Shown here in pieces: positions 56,001 through 63,925 of a stretch of DNA of 64,000 nucleotides. The position numbers and the translations under genes were made by a program. Origin of the DNA: Scandinavium manionii (GTDB lineage Bacteria; Pseudomonadota; Gammaproteobacteria; Enterobacterales; Enterobacteriaceae); assembly GCF_024764775.1 (NCBI RefSeq), contig NZ_JALIGC010000038.1, forward strand, positions 508,470-572,469. The letters are read 5' to 3'. How positions within the stretch are numbered: position 1 is the first letter of the stretch; every line of letters begins with the position of its first letter. Below the pieces are notes generated by a model. That model made no database searches. It was given only the letters and a program-made list of their open reading frames with translations, and was not told where the DNA came from.

Positions 56001-56756
56001 ATCTGGCCCCAGCGCACAGTTCAGGCCAAACGACAGCGCATCCGCATGACGCAGCGAGTTATAGAACGCTTCCGTAGTTTGCCCGGAAAGCGTACGGCCG
56101 GAAGCATCGGTGATGGTGCCGGAAATCATGATCGGCAGATCAACGCCTAACGCCTCCATTTCCTCTTTCACCGCGTAAATCGCGGCTTTGGCATTGAGGG
56201 TGTCAAAAACGGTTTCGATAAGAATCAGGTCTGAGCCCCCTTCCACCAGCGCTTTGGTGGATTCGCGGTAGGCGACCACCAGCTGATCGAAGGTGACGTT
56301 ACGAAATGCCGGATCATTTACATCGGGAGAAATAGATGCCGTGCGGTTAGTCGGGCCAAGAACCCCGGCGACATAACGCGGTTTGTGCGGCGTGCGGGCT
56401 GTCCATTCATCGGCACAAGCGCGGGCCAGCTTTGCCGCCGCGAAGTTTATCTCCGCAGACAGCGATTCCATCTGGTAATCCGCCATGGCGATGGTCGTTG
56501 AGTTAAAGGTGTTGGTCTCAACGATATCCGCCCCGGCCTCGAAATAGGCGTTATGGATGGCGGCAATGATATCCGGTTGGGTCAGCACCAGCAGGTCGTT
56601 GTTGCCCTTCAGGTCACTCGACCATTCAGCGAAGCGTTCGCCACGGTAATCTTCTTCGTTCAGGCGATAGCTCTGGATCATGGTGCCCATGCCCCCGTCC
56701 AGAACCAGGATACGATCTTTTAATTGCTGCTTCAGCTGCTTTTCGATGGTGCTCAC
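53073..56756 (-). CDS. metH: Cobalamin-dependent methionine synthase MetH
   Basis: Transfers the methyl group of 5-methyltetrahydrofolate to homocysteine through cobalamin. From GTG 56756 it has 1227 residues, exactly the E. coli length, and GGGAG lies 5-9 bp upstream, which decides this start over the ATG at 56786. Domains in order: homocysteine/zinc (GLNCALG, GGCCGTT), pteridine-binding, cobalamin-binding with DVHDIGKNIVG (axial histidine near 759), and the AdoMet reactivation domain (RPAPGYPACPEHTEK). It diverges from iclR; a candidate MetR site lies in the gap. Confidence 0.97.
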   Translation of the reverse strand: MSTIEKQLKQQLKDRILVLDGGMGTMIQSYRLNEEDYRGERFAEWSSDLKGNNDLLVLTQPDIIAAIHNAYFEAGADIVETNTFNSTTIAMADYQMESLSAEINFAAAKLARACADEWTARTPHKPRYVAGVLGPTNRTASISPDVNDPAFRNVTFDQLVVAYRESTKALVEGGSDLILIETVFDTLNAKAAIYAVKEEMEALGVDLPIMISGTITDASGRTLSGQTTEAFYNSLRHADALSFGLNCALGPDELRQYVQELSRIAECYVTAHPNAGLPNAFGEYDLDADTMAAQIREWAESGFLNIVGGCCGTTPEHIAAMSRAVEGLAPRQLPDLPVACRLAGLEPLNIGAESLFVNVGERTNVTGSAKFKRLIKEEKYAEALDVALQQVESGAQIIDINMDEGMLDAEAAMVRFLNLIAGEPDIARVPIMIDSSKWEVIEKGLKCIQGKGIVNSISMKEGVEAFVAHAKKVRRYGAAVVVMAFDEIGQADTRARKIEICTRAYKILTEDVGFPPEDIIFDPNIFAVATGIEEHNNYAQDFIGACEDIKRELPHALISGGVSNVSFSFRGNDPVREAIHAVFLYYAIRNGMDMGIVNAGQLAIYDDLPAELRDAVEDVVLNRRDDSTERLLDLAEKYRGSKTDEAANTQQAEWRSWEVKKRLEYSLVKGITEFIEIDTEEARQQASRPIEVIEGPLMDGMNVVGDLFGEGKMFLPQVVKSARVMKQAVAYLEPYIEASKEKGQTNGKMVIATVKGDVHDIGKNIVGVVLQCNNYEIIDLGVMVPTDKILKTAREVNADLIGLSGLITPSLDEMVNVAKEMERQGFTIPLLIGGATTSKAHTAVKIEQNYSGPTVYVQNASRTVGVVSALLSATQRDAFVARTRQEYDTVRIQHARKKPRTPPVSLQVARDNDLAFDWASYTPPVAHRLGVQAVSASIETLRNYIDWTPFFMTWSLAGKYPRILEDEVVGEEAKRLFADANEMLDNLSANKSLNPRGVVGLFPANRIGDDIEIYRDETRTHVLAVSRHLRQQTEKVGFANYCLSDFVAPKISGKADYIGAFAVTGGLEEDALADAFDAQHDDYNKIMIKAIADRLAEAFAEYLHERVRKVHWGYAANENLSNEELIRENYQGIRPAPGYPACPEHTEKATIWQLLDAETHTGMKLTESYAMWPGASVSGWYFSHPDSKYYAVAQIQRDQVEDYALRKGMSVAEAERWLAPNLGYDAD

Positions 56757-56830
56757 GCGGACTCCCGACAACGCTCTTATCAACAAGCCATAGTGGCATA
56801 TTCAACCACTGTGGAAAAGAGAACCACGCG

Positions 56831-56847
56831 GAACATGAGAGATGTTC
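56831..56847. promoter_or_regulatory. Candidate MetR site upstream of metH
   Basis: GAACAT and ATGTTC arms with a 5-bp spacer give, on the minus strand, TGAACATCTCTCATGTTC, which resembles the MetR consensus TGAA-N5-TTCA only in its left half but is a good dyad. It lies about 75 bp upstream of metH. E. coli metH is activated by MetR. Confidence 0.45.
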
Positions 56848-56900
56848 ACTACCACTGCTCCGATCAGTTCTGATAACGGTTGCATTATAATCAAATAAAA

Positions 56901-56915
56901 CGAAAATGATTTCCA
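56901..56915 (+). promoter_or_regulatory. IclR operator at its own promoter
   Basis: CGAAAATGATTTCCA matches the IclR consensus TGGAAATNATTTCCA at 12 of 14 defined positions. A TATAAT hexamer lies at 56886-56891, so the box sits at the probable start of transcription, fitting autorepression. Confidence 0.7.
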
Positions 56916-56938
56916 CGATACAGAATAAGGAGCTCGTC

Positions 56939-57769
56939 ATGGTTGCAACTGTTCCCGCAAAACGTGGCAGAAAACCCGCCCCTGCCGCAGCGGCCCCACA
57001 GCCCACCGGTCAGGTACAGTCGCTGACACGCGGCCTGAAGCTGCTGGAGTCGATTGCAGAATCCCATGGCAGCGTAGCGTTGACCGAGCTGGCGCAGCAG
57101 GCTGGCCTGCCGAACTCCACCACTCACCGCCTGTTGACCACCATGCAGCAGTTGGGTTTTGTTCGTCAGACCGGCGATCTGGGCCACTGGACGGTGGGCG
57201 CGCACGCCTTCATCGTCGGCAGTAGTTTCCTGCAAAGCCGTAACCTGCTGGCGATTGTGCACCCTATCCTGCGCAAGCTGATGGATGACTCCGGAGAAAC
57301 GGTGAACCTGGCGGTGCTCGACCAGAGCGACCATCAGGCGATCATCATCGATCAGGTGCAGTGTACGCAGCTGATGCGCATGTCCGCACCGATTGGCGGC
57401 AAGCTACCGATGCACGCATCAGGCGCCGGGAAGGCATTTTTATCTCAGTTGACCGATGAGCAGGTTAGCGGGCTGCTGCACCGCAAAGGGCTCCACGCCT
57501 ACACGCACGCAACCCTGGTATCGCCGGTGCATCTGAAAGAAGATTTGGCGCAGATTCGCAAGCGCGGTTACTCATTTGATGATGAAGAGCACGCACTGGG
57601 CCTGCGTTGTGTGGCGGCGTGTATTTACGATGAGCATCGCGAACCATTTGCTGCCATCTCCATTTCAGGGCCAATTTCCCGTGTGACCGACGATCGCGTG
57701 ACCGAGCTTGGGGCGCTGGTGATTAAGGCGGCGAAAGAAGTGACGCTGGCGTTTGGTGGCACACGCTAA
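56939..57769 (+). CDS. iclR: Acetate operon repressor IclR
   Basis: 276-residue repressor of aceBAK (E. coli 274). N-terminal winged helix (about 28-90, LKLLESIAESHGSVALTELA, NSTTHRLLTTMQQLGFV), then the effector-binding domain that senses glyoxylate/pyruvate. ATG 56939 with AAGGAG at the right distance is chosen; an upstream in-frame ATG at 56906 lies in the operator. The last 47 bp overlap the 3' end of the converging aceK gene, since arpA, which separates them in E. coli, is absent. Confidence 0.96.
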   Translation: MVATVPAKRGRKPAPAAAAPQPTGQVQSLTRGLKLLESIAESHGSVALTELAQQAGLPNSTTHRLLTTMQQLGFVRQTGDLGHWTVGAHAFIVGSSFLQSRNLLAIVHPILRKLMDDSGETVNLAVLDQSDHQAIIIDQVQCTQLMRMSAPIGGKLPMHASGAGKAFLSQLTDEQVSGLLHRKGLHAYTHATLVSPVHLKEDLAQIRKRGYSFDDEEHALGLRCVAACIYDEHREPFAAISISGPISRVTDDRVTELGALVIKAAKEVTLAFGGTR

Positions 57770-59480
57770 AACGCTGGCGTTTACGGTAAGCAAAAACATC
57801 TTCCACGTGTCCGTCCCGAATCCGCGTTTGCAGGCCGCGCCAGTAGTCTGCTCGTAGCAGGTCAGCGTGCATTTCTTCAAACAGCGGTCCGATACGCGCA
57901 TCGGCGCACAGCCAGTGGCGAAACTCTTCGGGAAAAACATCGCCCGGAGAAACGCTGTACCACGGCTCGCTGGCGAGTTCATCTTCCGGATAACGCGGCG
58001 GCGGGATGTCGCGGAAATTCACTTCCGTCATGTAGCAAATTTCATCGTAATCATAAAAAACGACCCGTCCGTGGCGGGTGACGCCAAAATTCTTGAACAG
58101 CATATCGCCGGGGAAAATATTGGCCGCAGCCAGCTGACGAATAGCATTCCCATATTCTTCGACCGCATCACGTAACTGCTGGCCGTTGACCCGTTCCAGC
58201 CAAATATTGAGTGGTACCATCCGCCGTTCAATGTAGAGATGACTGATGGCAATGCGGTCCCCGAGATCGGTGATTTTCTGCGGGACTTCCTGCCACAGTA
58301 GGGCGAGCAGCGCGGGTGATATTTGCCGTTTTTCCAGCACGAAGTTTTCAAATTCCTGCGTGTCGGCCATGCGTCCAACGCGATCGTGTTCTTTGACTAA
58401 CTGATAACAGGCCCGCACATGCGCCGCATTCATCTCTTTTTGTGGCGCAAACCTGTCTTTGATGACCTTAAATACCCGGTCGAACCCGGGCAGCGTGAAC
58501 ACCAGCATCACCATCCCGCGAATGCCCGGCGCTTCGATGAACTGTTCATCGGTCTGGCGAATATAGGTCAGATATTCGCGATAGCTTTCCGTTTTTCCAT
58601 GCTTCTGGCAGCCAATCGCCATGTACAGTTCGGCGGTGGTTTTACCCGGCAGTATTTCCCGCAGCCATTCGACTAATGCTGCCGGGAGCGGGGCATAAAC
58701 CATGAAATAGGAGCGAGCGAAGCCGAAGACAATGCTGGCCTCGGCGCTGCTTGTCAGACAGGTATCAACGAATAGCTCGCCTTCATCGCTGCGATGAATG
58801 GGCAACAGCAGTGGCACCACACCCTGCGGCGTCTGTAACTTTGCCACCAGCCAGGCGGCTTTATTGCGATAAAACAACTCGTTGGCGACCTGCAAATGCG
58901 ATTCACGTAGCACCTCCGGTTCGAAAGACGCCATCAGGTGCGCCACGATATAACCCACATCACGGGCTTTATCCTGCCACGGCAGGCGCAGCGGCAGATC
59001 GGTCAGCATGTGATTGAACAGCGTCTCCCAGCCATTCTCCGGGTAAAAATCTTTCGCCAGTGGTCGAGGAATGGCGCGAAAGCGGCGCTCCGGCTGAGAA
59101 CTGAAAATAAAAAGCCGCTCGGGAGTCAGCGAGCGGTGGTCAAATAACCGACAATACACAGAGTTAAAAAAGCTTTCGGCAATTTCAAAGCGAGGGTAAT
59201 CAGGCAGCAGCGCGGTGTAATGCTCTTTCACCCGCAGCAAAAAAGCCGCATCCGGACTTTTGCCTTCCGTGATGCAACGCAGTTGTTCCACTACCAGACC
59301 CACATGATGGTCGTACAGATGAATACGCTGCTTCATAGCCTGTTGTACCGCGTGCCAGTCTGCCTGCTCGAAACGCTCTTGCGCCCCGGAAGTGACTTCC
59401 AGAAAGCGGCCATACTGCGCGTCGAATCCTTGCAGAATAGTTTGAGCGATTAACAGTTCGAGACCACGCGTCATCTGCAT
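57723..59480 (-). CDS. aceK: Isocitrate dehydrogenase kinase/phosphatase AceK
   Basis: Bifunctional enzyme that switches isocitrate dehydrogenase off (kinase) and on (phosphatase) to divert isocitrate into the glyoxylate bypass. 585 aa (E. coli 578). The ATP-binding/catalytic part is in the C-terminal half (LLLPIHRSDEGELFVDTCLTS, NIFPGDMLFKNFGVTRHGRVVFYDYDEI). The C-terminal tail after FAYRKRQRFSV (CHQTPASLLSPP) is unlike E. coli and is encoded inside the iclR overlap. Third gene of aceBAK, 44 bp after aceA. Confidence 0.96.
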   Translation of the reverse strand: MQMTRGLELLIAQTILQGFDAQYGRFLEVTSGAQERFEQADWHAVQQAMKQRIHLYDHHVGLVVEQLRCITEGKSPDAAFLLRVKEHYTALLPDYPRFEIAESFFNSVYCRLFDHRSLTPERLFIFSSQPERRFRAIPRPLAKDFYPENGWETLFNHMLTDLPLRLPWQDKARDVGYIVAHLMASFEPEVLRESHLQVANELFYRNKAAWLVAKLQTPQGVVPLLLPIHRSDEGELFVDTCLTSSAEASIVFGFARSYFMVYAPLPAALVEWLREILPGKTTAELYMAIGCQKHGKTESYREYLTYIRQTDEQFIEAPGIRGMVMLVFTLPGFDRVFKVIKDRFAPQKEMNAAHVRACYQLVKEHDRVGRMADTQEFENFVLEKRQISPALLALLWQEVPQKITDLGDRIAISHLYIERRMVPLNIWLERVNGQQLRDAVEEYGNAIRQLAAANIFPGDMLFKNFGVTRHGRVVFYDYDEICYMTEVNFRDIPPPRYPEDELASEPWYSVSPGDVFPEEFRHWLCADARIGPLFEEMHADLLRADYWRGLQTRIRDGHVEDVFAYRKRQRFSVCHQTPASLLSPP

Positions 59481-59493
59481 CTCCGTTGTGGGT

Positions 59494-59519
59494 TCCTCTC
59501 TCCCCGCAGGAAGAGAGGA
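59494..59519 (-). repeat. Hairpin between aceA and aceK
   Basis: TCCTCTCT (59494-59501) and AGAGAGGA (59512-59519) form a perfect 8-bp stem inside the operon, just after the aceA stop. In E. coli REP stem-loops occupy this gap and help keep aceK expression far below aceA, so a similar role is likely. Same repeat family as 29674-29698. Confidence 0.65.
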
Positions 59520-59524
59520 CGAAA

Positions 59525-60829
59525 TCAGAACTGCGATTCTTCGGTCGATCCTGTCAGCGCAGTGACGGAAGACGCACCACCCTGAATGATGGTCGTGACC
59601 TTGTCGAAATAGCCCGTGCCCACTTCCTGCTGATGGGAGACGAAGGTATAGCCCTGTTTGCCCGATTCAAACTCAGGTTGTTGCACTTTTTCGACATAAT
59701 GGCGCATCCCTTCGCCCTGCGCGTAGGCGTGGGCCAGGTCGAACATGCTGAACCACATGCTGTGAATGCCCGCGAGGGTGATGAACTGGTATTTGTAGCC
59801 CATTTCCGATAGCTGCTGCTGGAAGCTGGCGATGGTTTTATCGTCCAGATTTTTCTTCCAGTTAAATGACGGCGAGCAGTTGTAGGCCAGCAGTTTGCCT
59901 GGATATTTCGCGTGGATAGCCTCAGCGAAGCGGCGAGCCAAATCGAGGTCCGGTGTGGAAGTTTCACACCATACCAAATCGGCATACGGCGCATACGCCA
60001 GCCCACGGCTGATCGCCTGTTCAATGCCCGCGCGGGTGCGGTAAAATCCTTCGCTGGTACGCTCGCCAGTGATAAATTCACTGTCGTACGGGTCACAGTC
60101 AGAGGTTATCAAATCTGCGGCGTCAGCATCGGTACGGGCAATCAACAGCGTCGGCACGCCCAGCACGTCGGCAGCAAGACGTGCGGCAACCAGTTTTTGA
60201 ATCGCTTCCTGGGTTGGCACCAGTACTTTGCCCCCCATGTGTCCGCATTTTTTCACCGAGGCCAGCTGATCTTCAAAATGAACAGCCGCCGCGCCTGCTT
60301 CAATCATCGACTTCATCAGTTCGAAAGCATTGAGCACACCGCCAAATCCGGCTTCCGCATCGGCGACGATCGGCAGGAAGTAGTCGATATAACGAGGATC
60401 GTTTGGCTCAATGCCCGACGCCCATTGGATCTGATCCGCACGGCGAAACGTGTTGTTGATCCGATCCACCACCGACGGTACAGAATTAGCCGGATACAGC
60501 GACTGATCCGGGTACATGCTCGAGGCCAGGTTGGCATCTGCCGCAACCTGCCAGCCGGATAAATACACCGCTTCAATCCCCGCCTTCGCCTGTTGCAGCG
60601 CCTGTCCGCCCGTCAGCGCACCGAGGCTGTTCACGTAACCCTTTTTCGCGTCTCCGTGCAGCAAACGCCACATTTTCGCCGCGCCGTGCTGCGCCAGTGT
60701 GCATTCCGGGTTCACCGATCCGCGTAATTTCACCACCTCTTCCGCACTGTACGGGCGGCGAATGCCTTCCCAGCGTGGGTTGGTCCATTCCTGTTTGATC
60801 TCTTCGATTTGTTGGGTACGGGTTTTCAT
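59525..60829 (-). CDS. aceA: Isocitrate lyase AceA
   Basis: Splits isocitrate to glyoxylate and succinate. 434 aa from ATG 60829, the E. coli length; GGAG lies about 9 bp upstream. The signature KKCGHMGGK carries the catalytic cysteine (about residue 195). Metal and substrate contacts are seen in DADAEAGFGG-like (IVADAEAGFGG) and SPSFNW segments. The middle gene of aceBAK, 32 bp after aceB. Confidence 0.97.
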   Translation of the reverse strand: MKTRTQQIEEIKQEWTNPRWEGIRRPYSAEEVVKLRGSVNPECTLAQHGAAKMWRLLHGDAKKGYVNSLGALTGGQALQQAKAGIEAVYLSGWQVAADANLASSMYPDQSLYPANSVPSVVDRINNTFRRADQIQWASGIEPNDPRYIDYFLPIVADAEAGFGGVLNAFELMKSMIEAGAAAVHFEDQLASVKKCGHMGGKVLVPTQEAIQKLVAARLAADVLGVPTLLIARTDADAADLITSDCDPYDSEFITGERTSEGFYRTRAGIEQAISRGLAYAPYADLVWCETSTPDLDLARRFAEAIHAKYPGKLLAYNCSPSFNWKKNLDDKTIASFQQQLSEMGYKYQFITLAGIHSMWFSMFDLAHAYAQGEGMRHYVEKVQQPEFESGKQGYTFVSHQQEVGTGYFDKVTTIIQGGASSVTALTGSTEESQF

Positions 60830-60861
60830 TGGCAGATGCTCCATTTTAATTATTGGATGGG

Positions 60862-62463
60862 TTAGGCCAGCAGGCGGTAGCCGGGAAGTGTTAAGAAATC
60901 GACGAGTTCTTCGGAGGTGGTGATTTGCTCCATCAGGCGCGCCGCTTCGTCAAAGCGACCGCTGCTGAAGCGGTGTTCACCGAGTTCATCCTGCACAACC
61001 CGCAGCTCTTCAGCCAGCATCTGGCGGAACAGCGCTTTGGTCACTGGCGTGCCGTTGCTGAGCGTCTTCTGGTGATGGATCCACTGCCAGATAGAGGTGC
61101 GGGAGATTTCTGCCGTCGCGGCATCTTCCATCAGGCCGTAAATCGGCACGCAGCCGTTGCCGGAGATCCACGCTTCGATGTACTGCACAGCCACACGAAT
61201 GTTGGCGCGCATGCCCTCTTCCGTACGTTCACCATCGCATGGCGCCAGAAGCTGTTCGGCAGTAATCGGTGCGTCGTCATCACGGGTCACGGACAGCTGG
61301 TTTGGGCTGTCGCCCAGCACATCGTTAAATACCGCCATCGCGGTATCTGCGAGGCCAGGATGCGCAATCCATGTGCCGTCATGGCCGTTGTTGGCCTCCA
61401 GCGCTTTATCCGCCTTCACCTTATTGAGCACCTGTGTATTGCGCCCGGCGTCTTTGCTTGGGATAAACGCCGCCATGCCGCCCATCGCAAACGCTCCGCG
61501 CTTATGGCAGGTTTTGATCAGCAAACGCGAATAAGCACTGAGGAAAGGTTTGTCCATCGTGACCATCTGTCTGTCAGGCAGCACACGGTCTGGGTGATTC
61601 TTCAACGTTTTGATATAGCTGAAAATGTAATCCCAGCGCCCGCAGTTCAGACCGACGATATGGTCACGCAGCGCATGCAGGATTTCGTCCATCTGGAATA
61701 CCGCCGGGAGCGTTTCAATCAGCAACGTGGCTTTGATGCTGCCGCGCGGGAGGTCGAAACGATCTTCAGTAAAGCTGAACACTTCACTCCACCAGGCCGC
61801 TTCCTGCCAGGCCTGGGTTTTCGGCAGATAAAAATAAGGACCGCTGCCTTTGGTGAGCAGGTTTTTATGGTTGTGGAAGAAGTAGAGTGCGAAATCAAAC
61901 AAGCTTCCAGGAATGGACTCTCCACGCCAGGTCACATGCTTTTCTGGCAAATGAAGTCCGCGAACCCGGCATACCAGCACCGCAGGATCCGGCCCCAGCT
62001 GATAAATTTTCCCGGCTTCATTGGTGTGGCTGATAACGCCGTCAACCGCATCGCGCAGGTTGATTTGCCCGTCGATGACTTTGTCCCAGTTCGGGGCCAG
62101 CGAATCTTCAAAATCCGCCATAAACACTTTTACGTTGGCGTTCAGCGCATTGATGACCATTTTGCGCTCAACGGGGCCGGTGATCTCCACCCGGCGGTCT
62201 AGCAGATCCTGAGGTATACCGCGAATTTTCCATTCTGAATTCCTAATGGAATGCGTTTCCGAAATGAAATCTGGCAGTTGGCCGTTATCGATATTTTGCT
62301 GCTGCTGAATACGTGCGGCCAGCAGCTTGTTACGTTTTGGCGTGAACCGGGTGACCAGTTCATTGAGAAATTCGATCGCCTCTGGGGTCAGGATCTGCTG
62401 TTCCTGTTCGCCAAAGGGCTGGCTGAAGGCCAGTTCTTCTGCGGTTGTTGCCTGTTGTGTCAT
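60862..62463 (-). CDS. aceB: Malate synthase A (AceB)
   Basis: Condenses glyoxylate and acetyl-CoA to malate. 533 aa from ATG 62463, the E. coli length; GAGGAG precedes it. Conserved catalytic segments: CRVRGLHLPEKHV (Arg), MADFEDSLAP, GLNCGRWDYIFSYIKT and PIYGLMEDAATAEISR. The C-terminus ends FLTLPGYRLLA. First gene of the IclR-controlled aceBAK operon. Confidence 0.97.
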   Translation of the reverse strand: MTQQATTAEELAFSQPFGEQEQQILTPEAIEFLNELVTRFTPKRNKLLAARIQQQQNIDNGQLPDFISETHSIRNSEWKIRGIPQDLLDRRVEITGPVERKMVINALNANVKVFMADFEDSLAPNWDKVIDGQINLRDAVDGVISHTNEAGKIYQLGPDPAVLVCRVRGLHLPEKHVTWRGESIPGSLFDFALYFFHNHKNLLTKGSGPYFYLPKTQAWQEAAWWSEVFSFTEDRFDLPRGSIKATLLIETLPAVFQMDEILHALRDHIVGLNCGRWDYIFSYIKTLKNHPDRVLPDRQMVTMDKPFLSAYSRLLIKTCHKRGAFAMGGMAAFIPSKDAGRNTQVLNKVKADKALEANNGHDGTWIAHPGLADTAMAVFNDVLGDSPNQLSVTRDDDAPITAEQLLAPCDGERTEEGMRANIRVAVQYIEAWISGNGCVPIYGLMEDAATAEISRTSIWQWIHHQKTLSNGTPVTKALFRQMLAEELRVVQDELGEHRFSSGRFDEAARLMEQITTSEELVDFLTLPGYRLLA

Positions 62464-62570
62464 TGCGCGGCTCCTCGTCGTTGATCCAAAGTCACATCCC
62501 AAAAACGAACAATGATCGTTGTCTGGTTTTCGTTCAGTTCAATTAAGCCTACGCAATAATCATCCAAAAT

Positions 62571-62585
62571 CAAAAACTATTTCCA
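62571..62585 (-). promoter_or_regulatory. IclR-type operator upstream of aceB
   Basis: On the minus strand TGGAAATAGTTTTTG matches the left half of the IclR consensus TGGAAATNATTTCCA and the known E. coli aceB operator sequence GGAAATTGTTTTTGA closely. It lies 108 bp upstream of aceB in a gap of 268 bp to metA. Confidence 0.65.
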
Positions 62586-62663
62586 TTTTTGAATTGAATG
62601 GAACTTAACATGTTGATAACTTTAAATTTAAAGTTTCATCACCATTTGGTTATGTTTTCGGAA

Positions 62664-62690
62664 ATAAAAAAGGCACCCGTAGGTGCCTGT
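62664..62690 (-). terminator. Terminator of metA
   Basis: On the minus strand AGGCACCT-ACG-GGTGCCT is followed by six T. It lies about 40 bp past the metA stop. Confidence 0.9.
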
Positions 62691-62731
62691 TCTGGTGTGC
62701 TGAATCGCTTTACGATCGTCCGTGTGGAGGA

Positions 62732-63661
62732 TTATTCCAGCGTAGGATTCATGTGTCGCAGATCGTATGGCGTGATTTGGTAGACGTAATAATTCAGCCA
62801 GTTGATAAACAGTAAATTCCCATGGCTGCGCCAGGTTGCCCGCGGTTTGTTTTGTGGATCATTTTGTGGGAAGTAGTTATAGGGCACTTCCGGGGAAAGT
62901 CCGGCTTCCTCATCACGGAAAAACTCACCAGCAAGGGTATGTGCATCGTATTCCGGATGTCCGGTTACGAAAGCAATCCGCTTGTCTTTGCTGGCAAACA
63001 GATAAGCGTCTCCATCTTCCGTTTCAGCCAGTATTTCGAGGTCTGTGTAATCACGGATCAGCGCCGCCGGGAAATCAGCGTAGCGAGAATGCGGGGCCAG
63101 GAAGGAATCATCAAAACCGCGAGTCAGCAAGGCATGAGGTTGCAGGATGTGGTGTTCATATACGCCAGAGAGCTTATCAGAGCGGGTTTGCTTCGGGATA
63201 CCATACAAAATATTCAGTGCGGCCTGAACGGCCCAACAGACGAACAACGTTGAGGTCACGTGATCTTTTGCCCATTCGAGTACTTGTTGGATCTGCGGCC
63301 AGTAGGCGACATCGTTGAATTCAACCAGACCTAGTGGAGCGCCGGTGACAATCAGACCATCGTAATTGTCGTCACAGATGTCTTCGAAATTGCAGTAGAA
63401 ATTATTGAGGTGCTCGACCGGTGTATTACGGGATTCACGTGCATCTATGCGCAGTAGCTGGACATCAACCTGTAACGGTGAGTTCGACAGTAGACGAAGA
63501 AATTGGTTTTCCGTCTCGATCTTTTTCGGCATCAGATTAAGGATCAGCACCTTCAGCGGGCGAATTTCCTGGTTGGTGGCACGCGATGCCGTCATCACAA
63601 AGACGTTCTCATCACGCAAGAAATTGACGGCCGGTAGCTCGTCCAGCACCCGAATCGGCAT
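62732..63661 (-). CDS. metA: Homoserine O-succinyltransferase MetA
   Basis: First committed step of methionine synthesis: homoserine plus succinyl-CoA. 309 aa, the E. coli length. Class I glutamine-amidotransferase-like fold with catalytic Cys142 in TLFVCWAVQAAL, and the His/Glu pair in FVTGHPEYD. GAGG and AAGG precede the ATG. Four tandem MetJ boxes lie at the promoter. In E. coli yjaA/yjaB separate metA from rrnE; here they are absent. Confidence 0.97.
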   Translation of the reverse strand: MPIRVLDELPAVNFLRDENVFVMTASRATNQEIRPLKVLILNLMPKKIETENQFLRLLSNSPLQVDVQLLRIDARESRNTPVEHLNNFYCNFEDICDDNYDGLIVTGAPLGLVEFNDVAYWPQIQQVLEWAKDHVTSTLFVCWAVQAALNILYGIPKQTRSDKLSGVYEHHILQPHALLTRGFDDSFLAPHSRYADFPAALIRDYTDLEILAETEDGDAYLFASKDKRIAFVTGHPEYDAHTLAGEFFRDEEAGLSPEVPYNYFPQNDPQNKPRATWRSHGNLLFINWLNYYVYQITPYDLRHMNPTLE

Positions 63662-63680
63662 AACCTTATTACCTCACAGC

Positions 63681-63712
63681 ATACGCATACACGTTTAGAC
63701 ATCCAGATAGCT
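63681..63712 (-). promoter_or_regulatory. Tandem MetJ boxes of metA
   Basis: Reading on the minus strand, four adjacent 8-mers AGCTATCT, GGATGTCT, AAACGTGT and ATGCGTAT match the AGACGTCT met-box array and the E. coli metA operator almost base for base. MetJ with S-adenosylmethionine should repress metA here. Confidence 0.85.
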
Positions 63713-63884
63713 GAAGATAACCAGGAATAAACGAAATGTCGAGTGCGCATGTGAAAGGTGAGAAAGTTTCATGGCTGCTACGGCCCGTGGGATCGACCTT
63801 TTTTGGGAAGAATAGGCTTTAAATGATGGTTTTTGTTTCAGAAAGGCTTGTGGATAACGCTGTGGACAGGCTGCGTATAAACGC

Positions 63885-63915
63885 AAAAAACCCCGGCCTT
63901 TCGGTCGGGGTTTCT
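63885..63915 (-). terminator. rRNA operon terminator
   Basis: On the minus strand AACCCCGACC-GAAA-GGCCGGGGTT forms a strong hairpin followed by TTTTTT, right after the 5S gene. This is the usual terminator of enterobacterial rrn operons. Confidence 0.93.
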
Positions 63916-63925
63916 TACTTGTTTG

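Noticed and set aside
60925..62202. 425-codon open frame antisense to aceB
   Set aside because: Shadow of aceB, which matches along all 533 residues.
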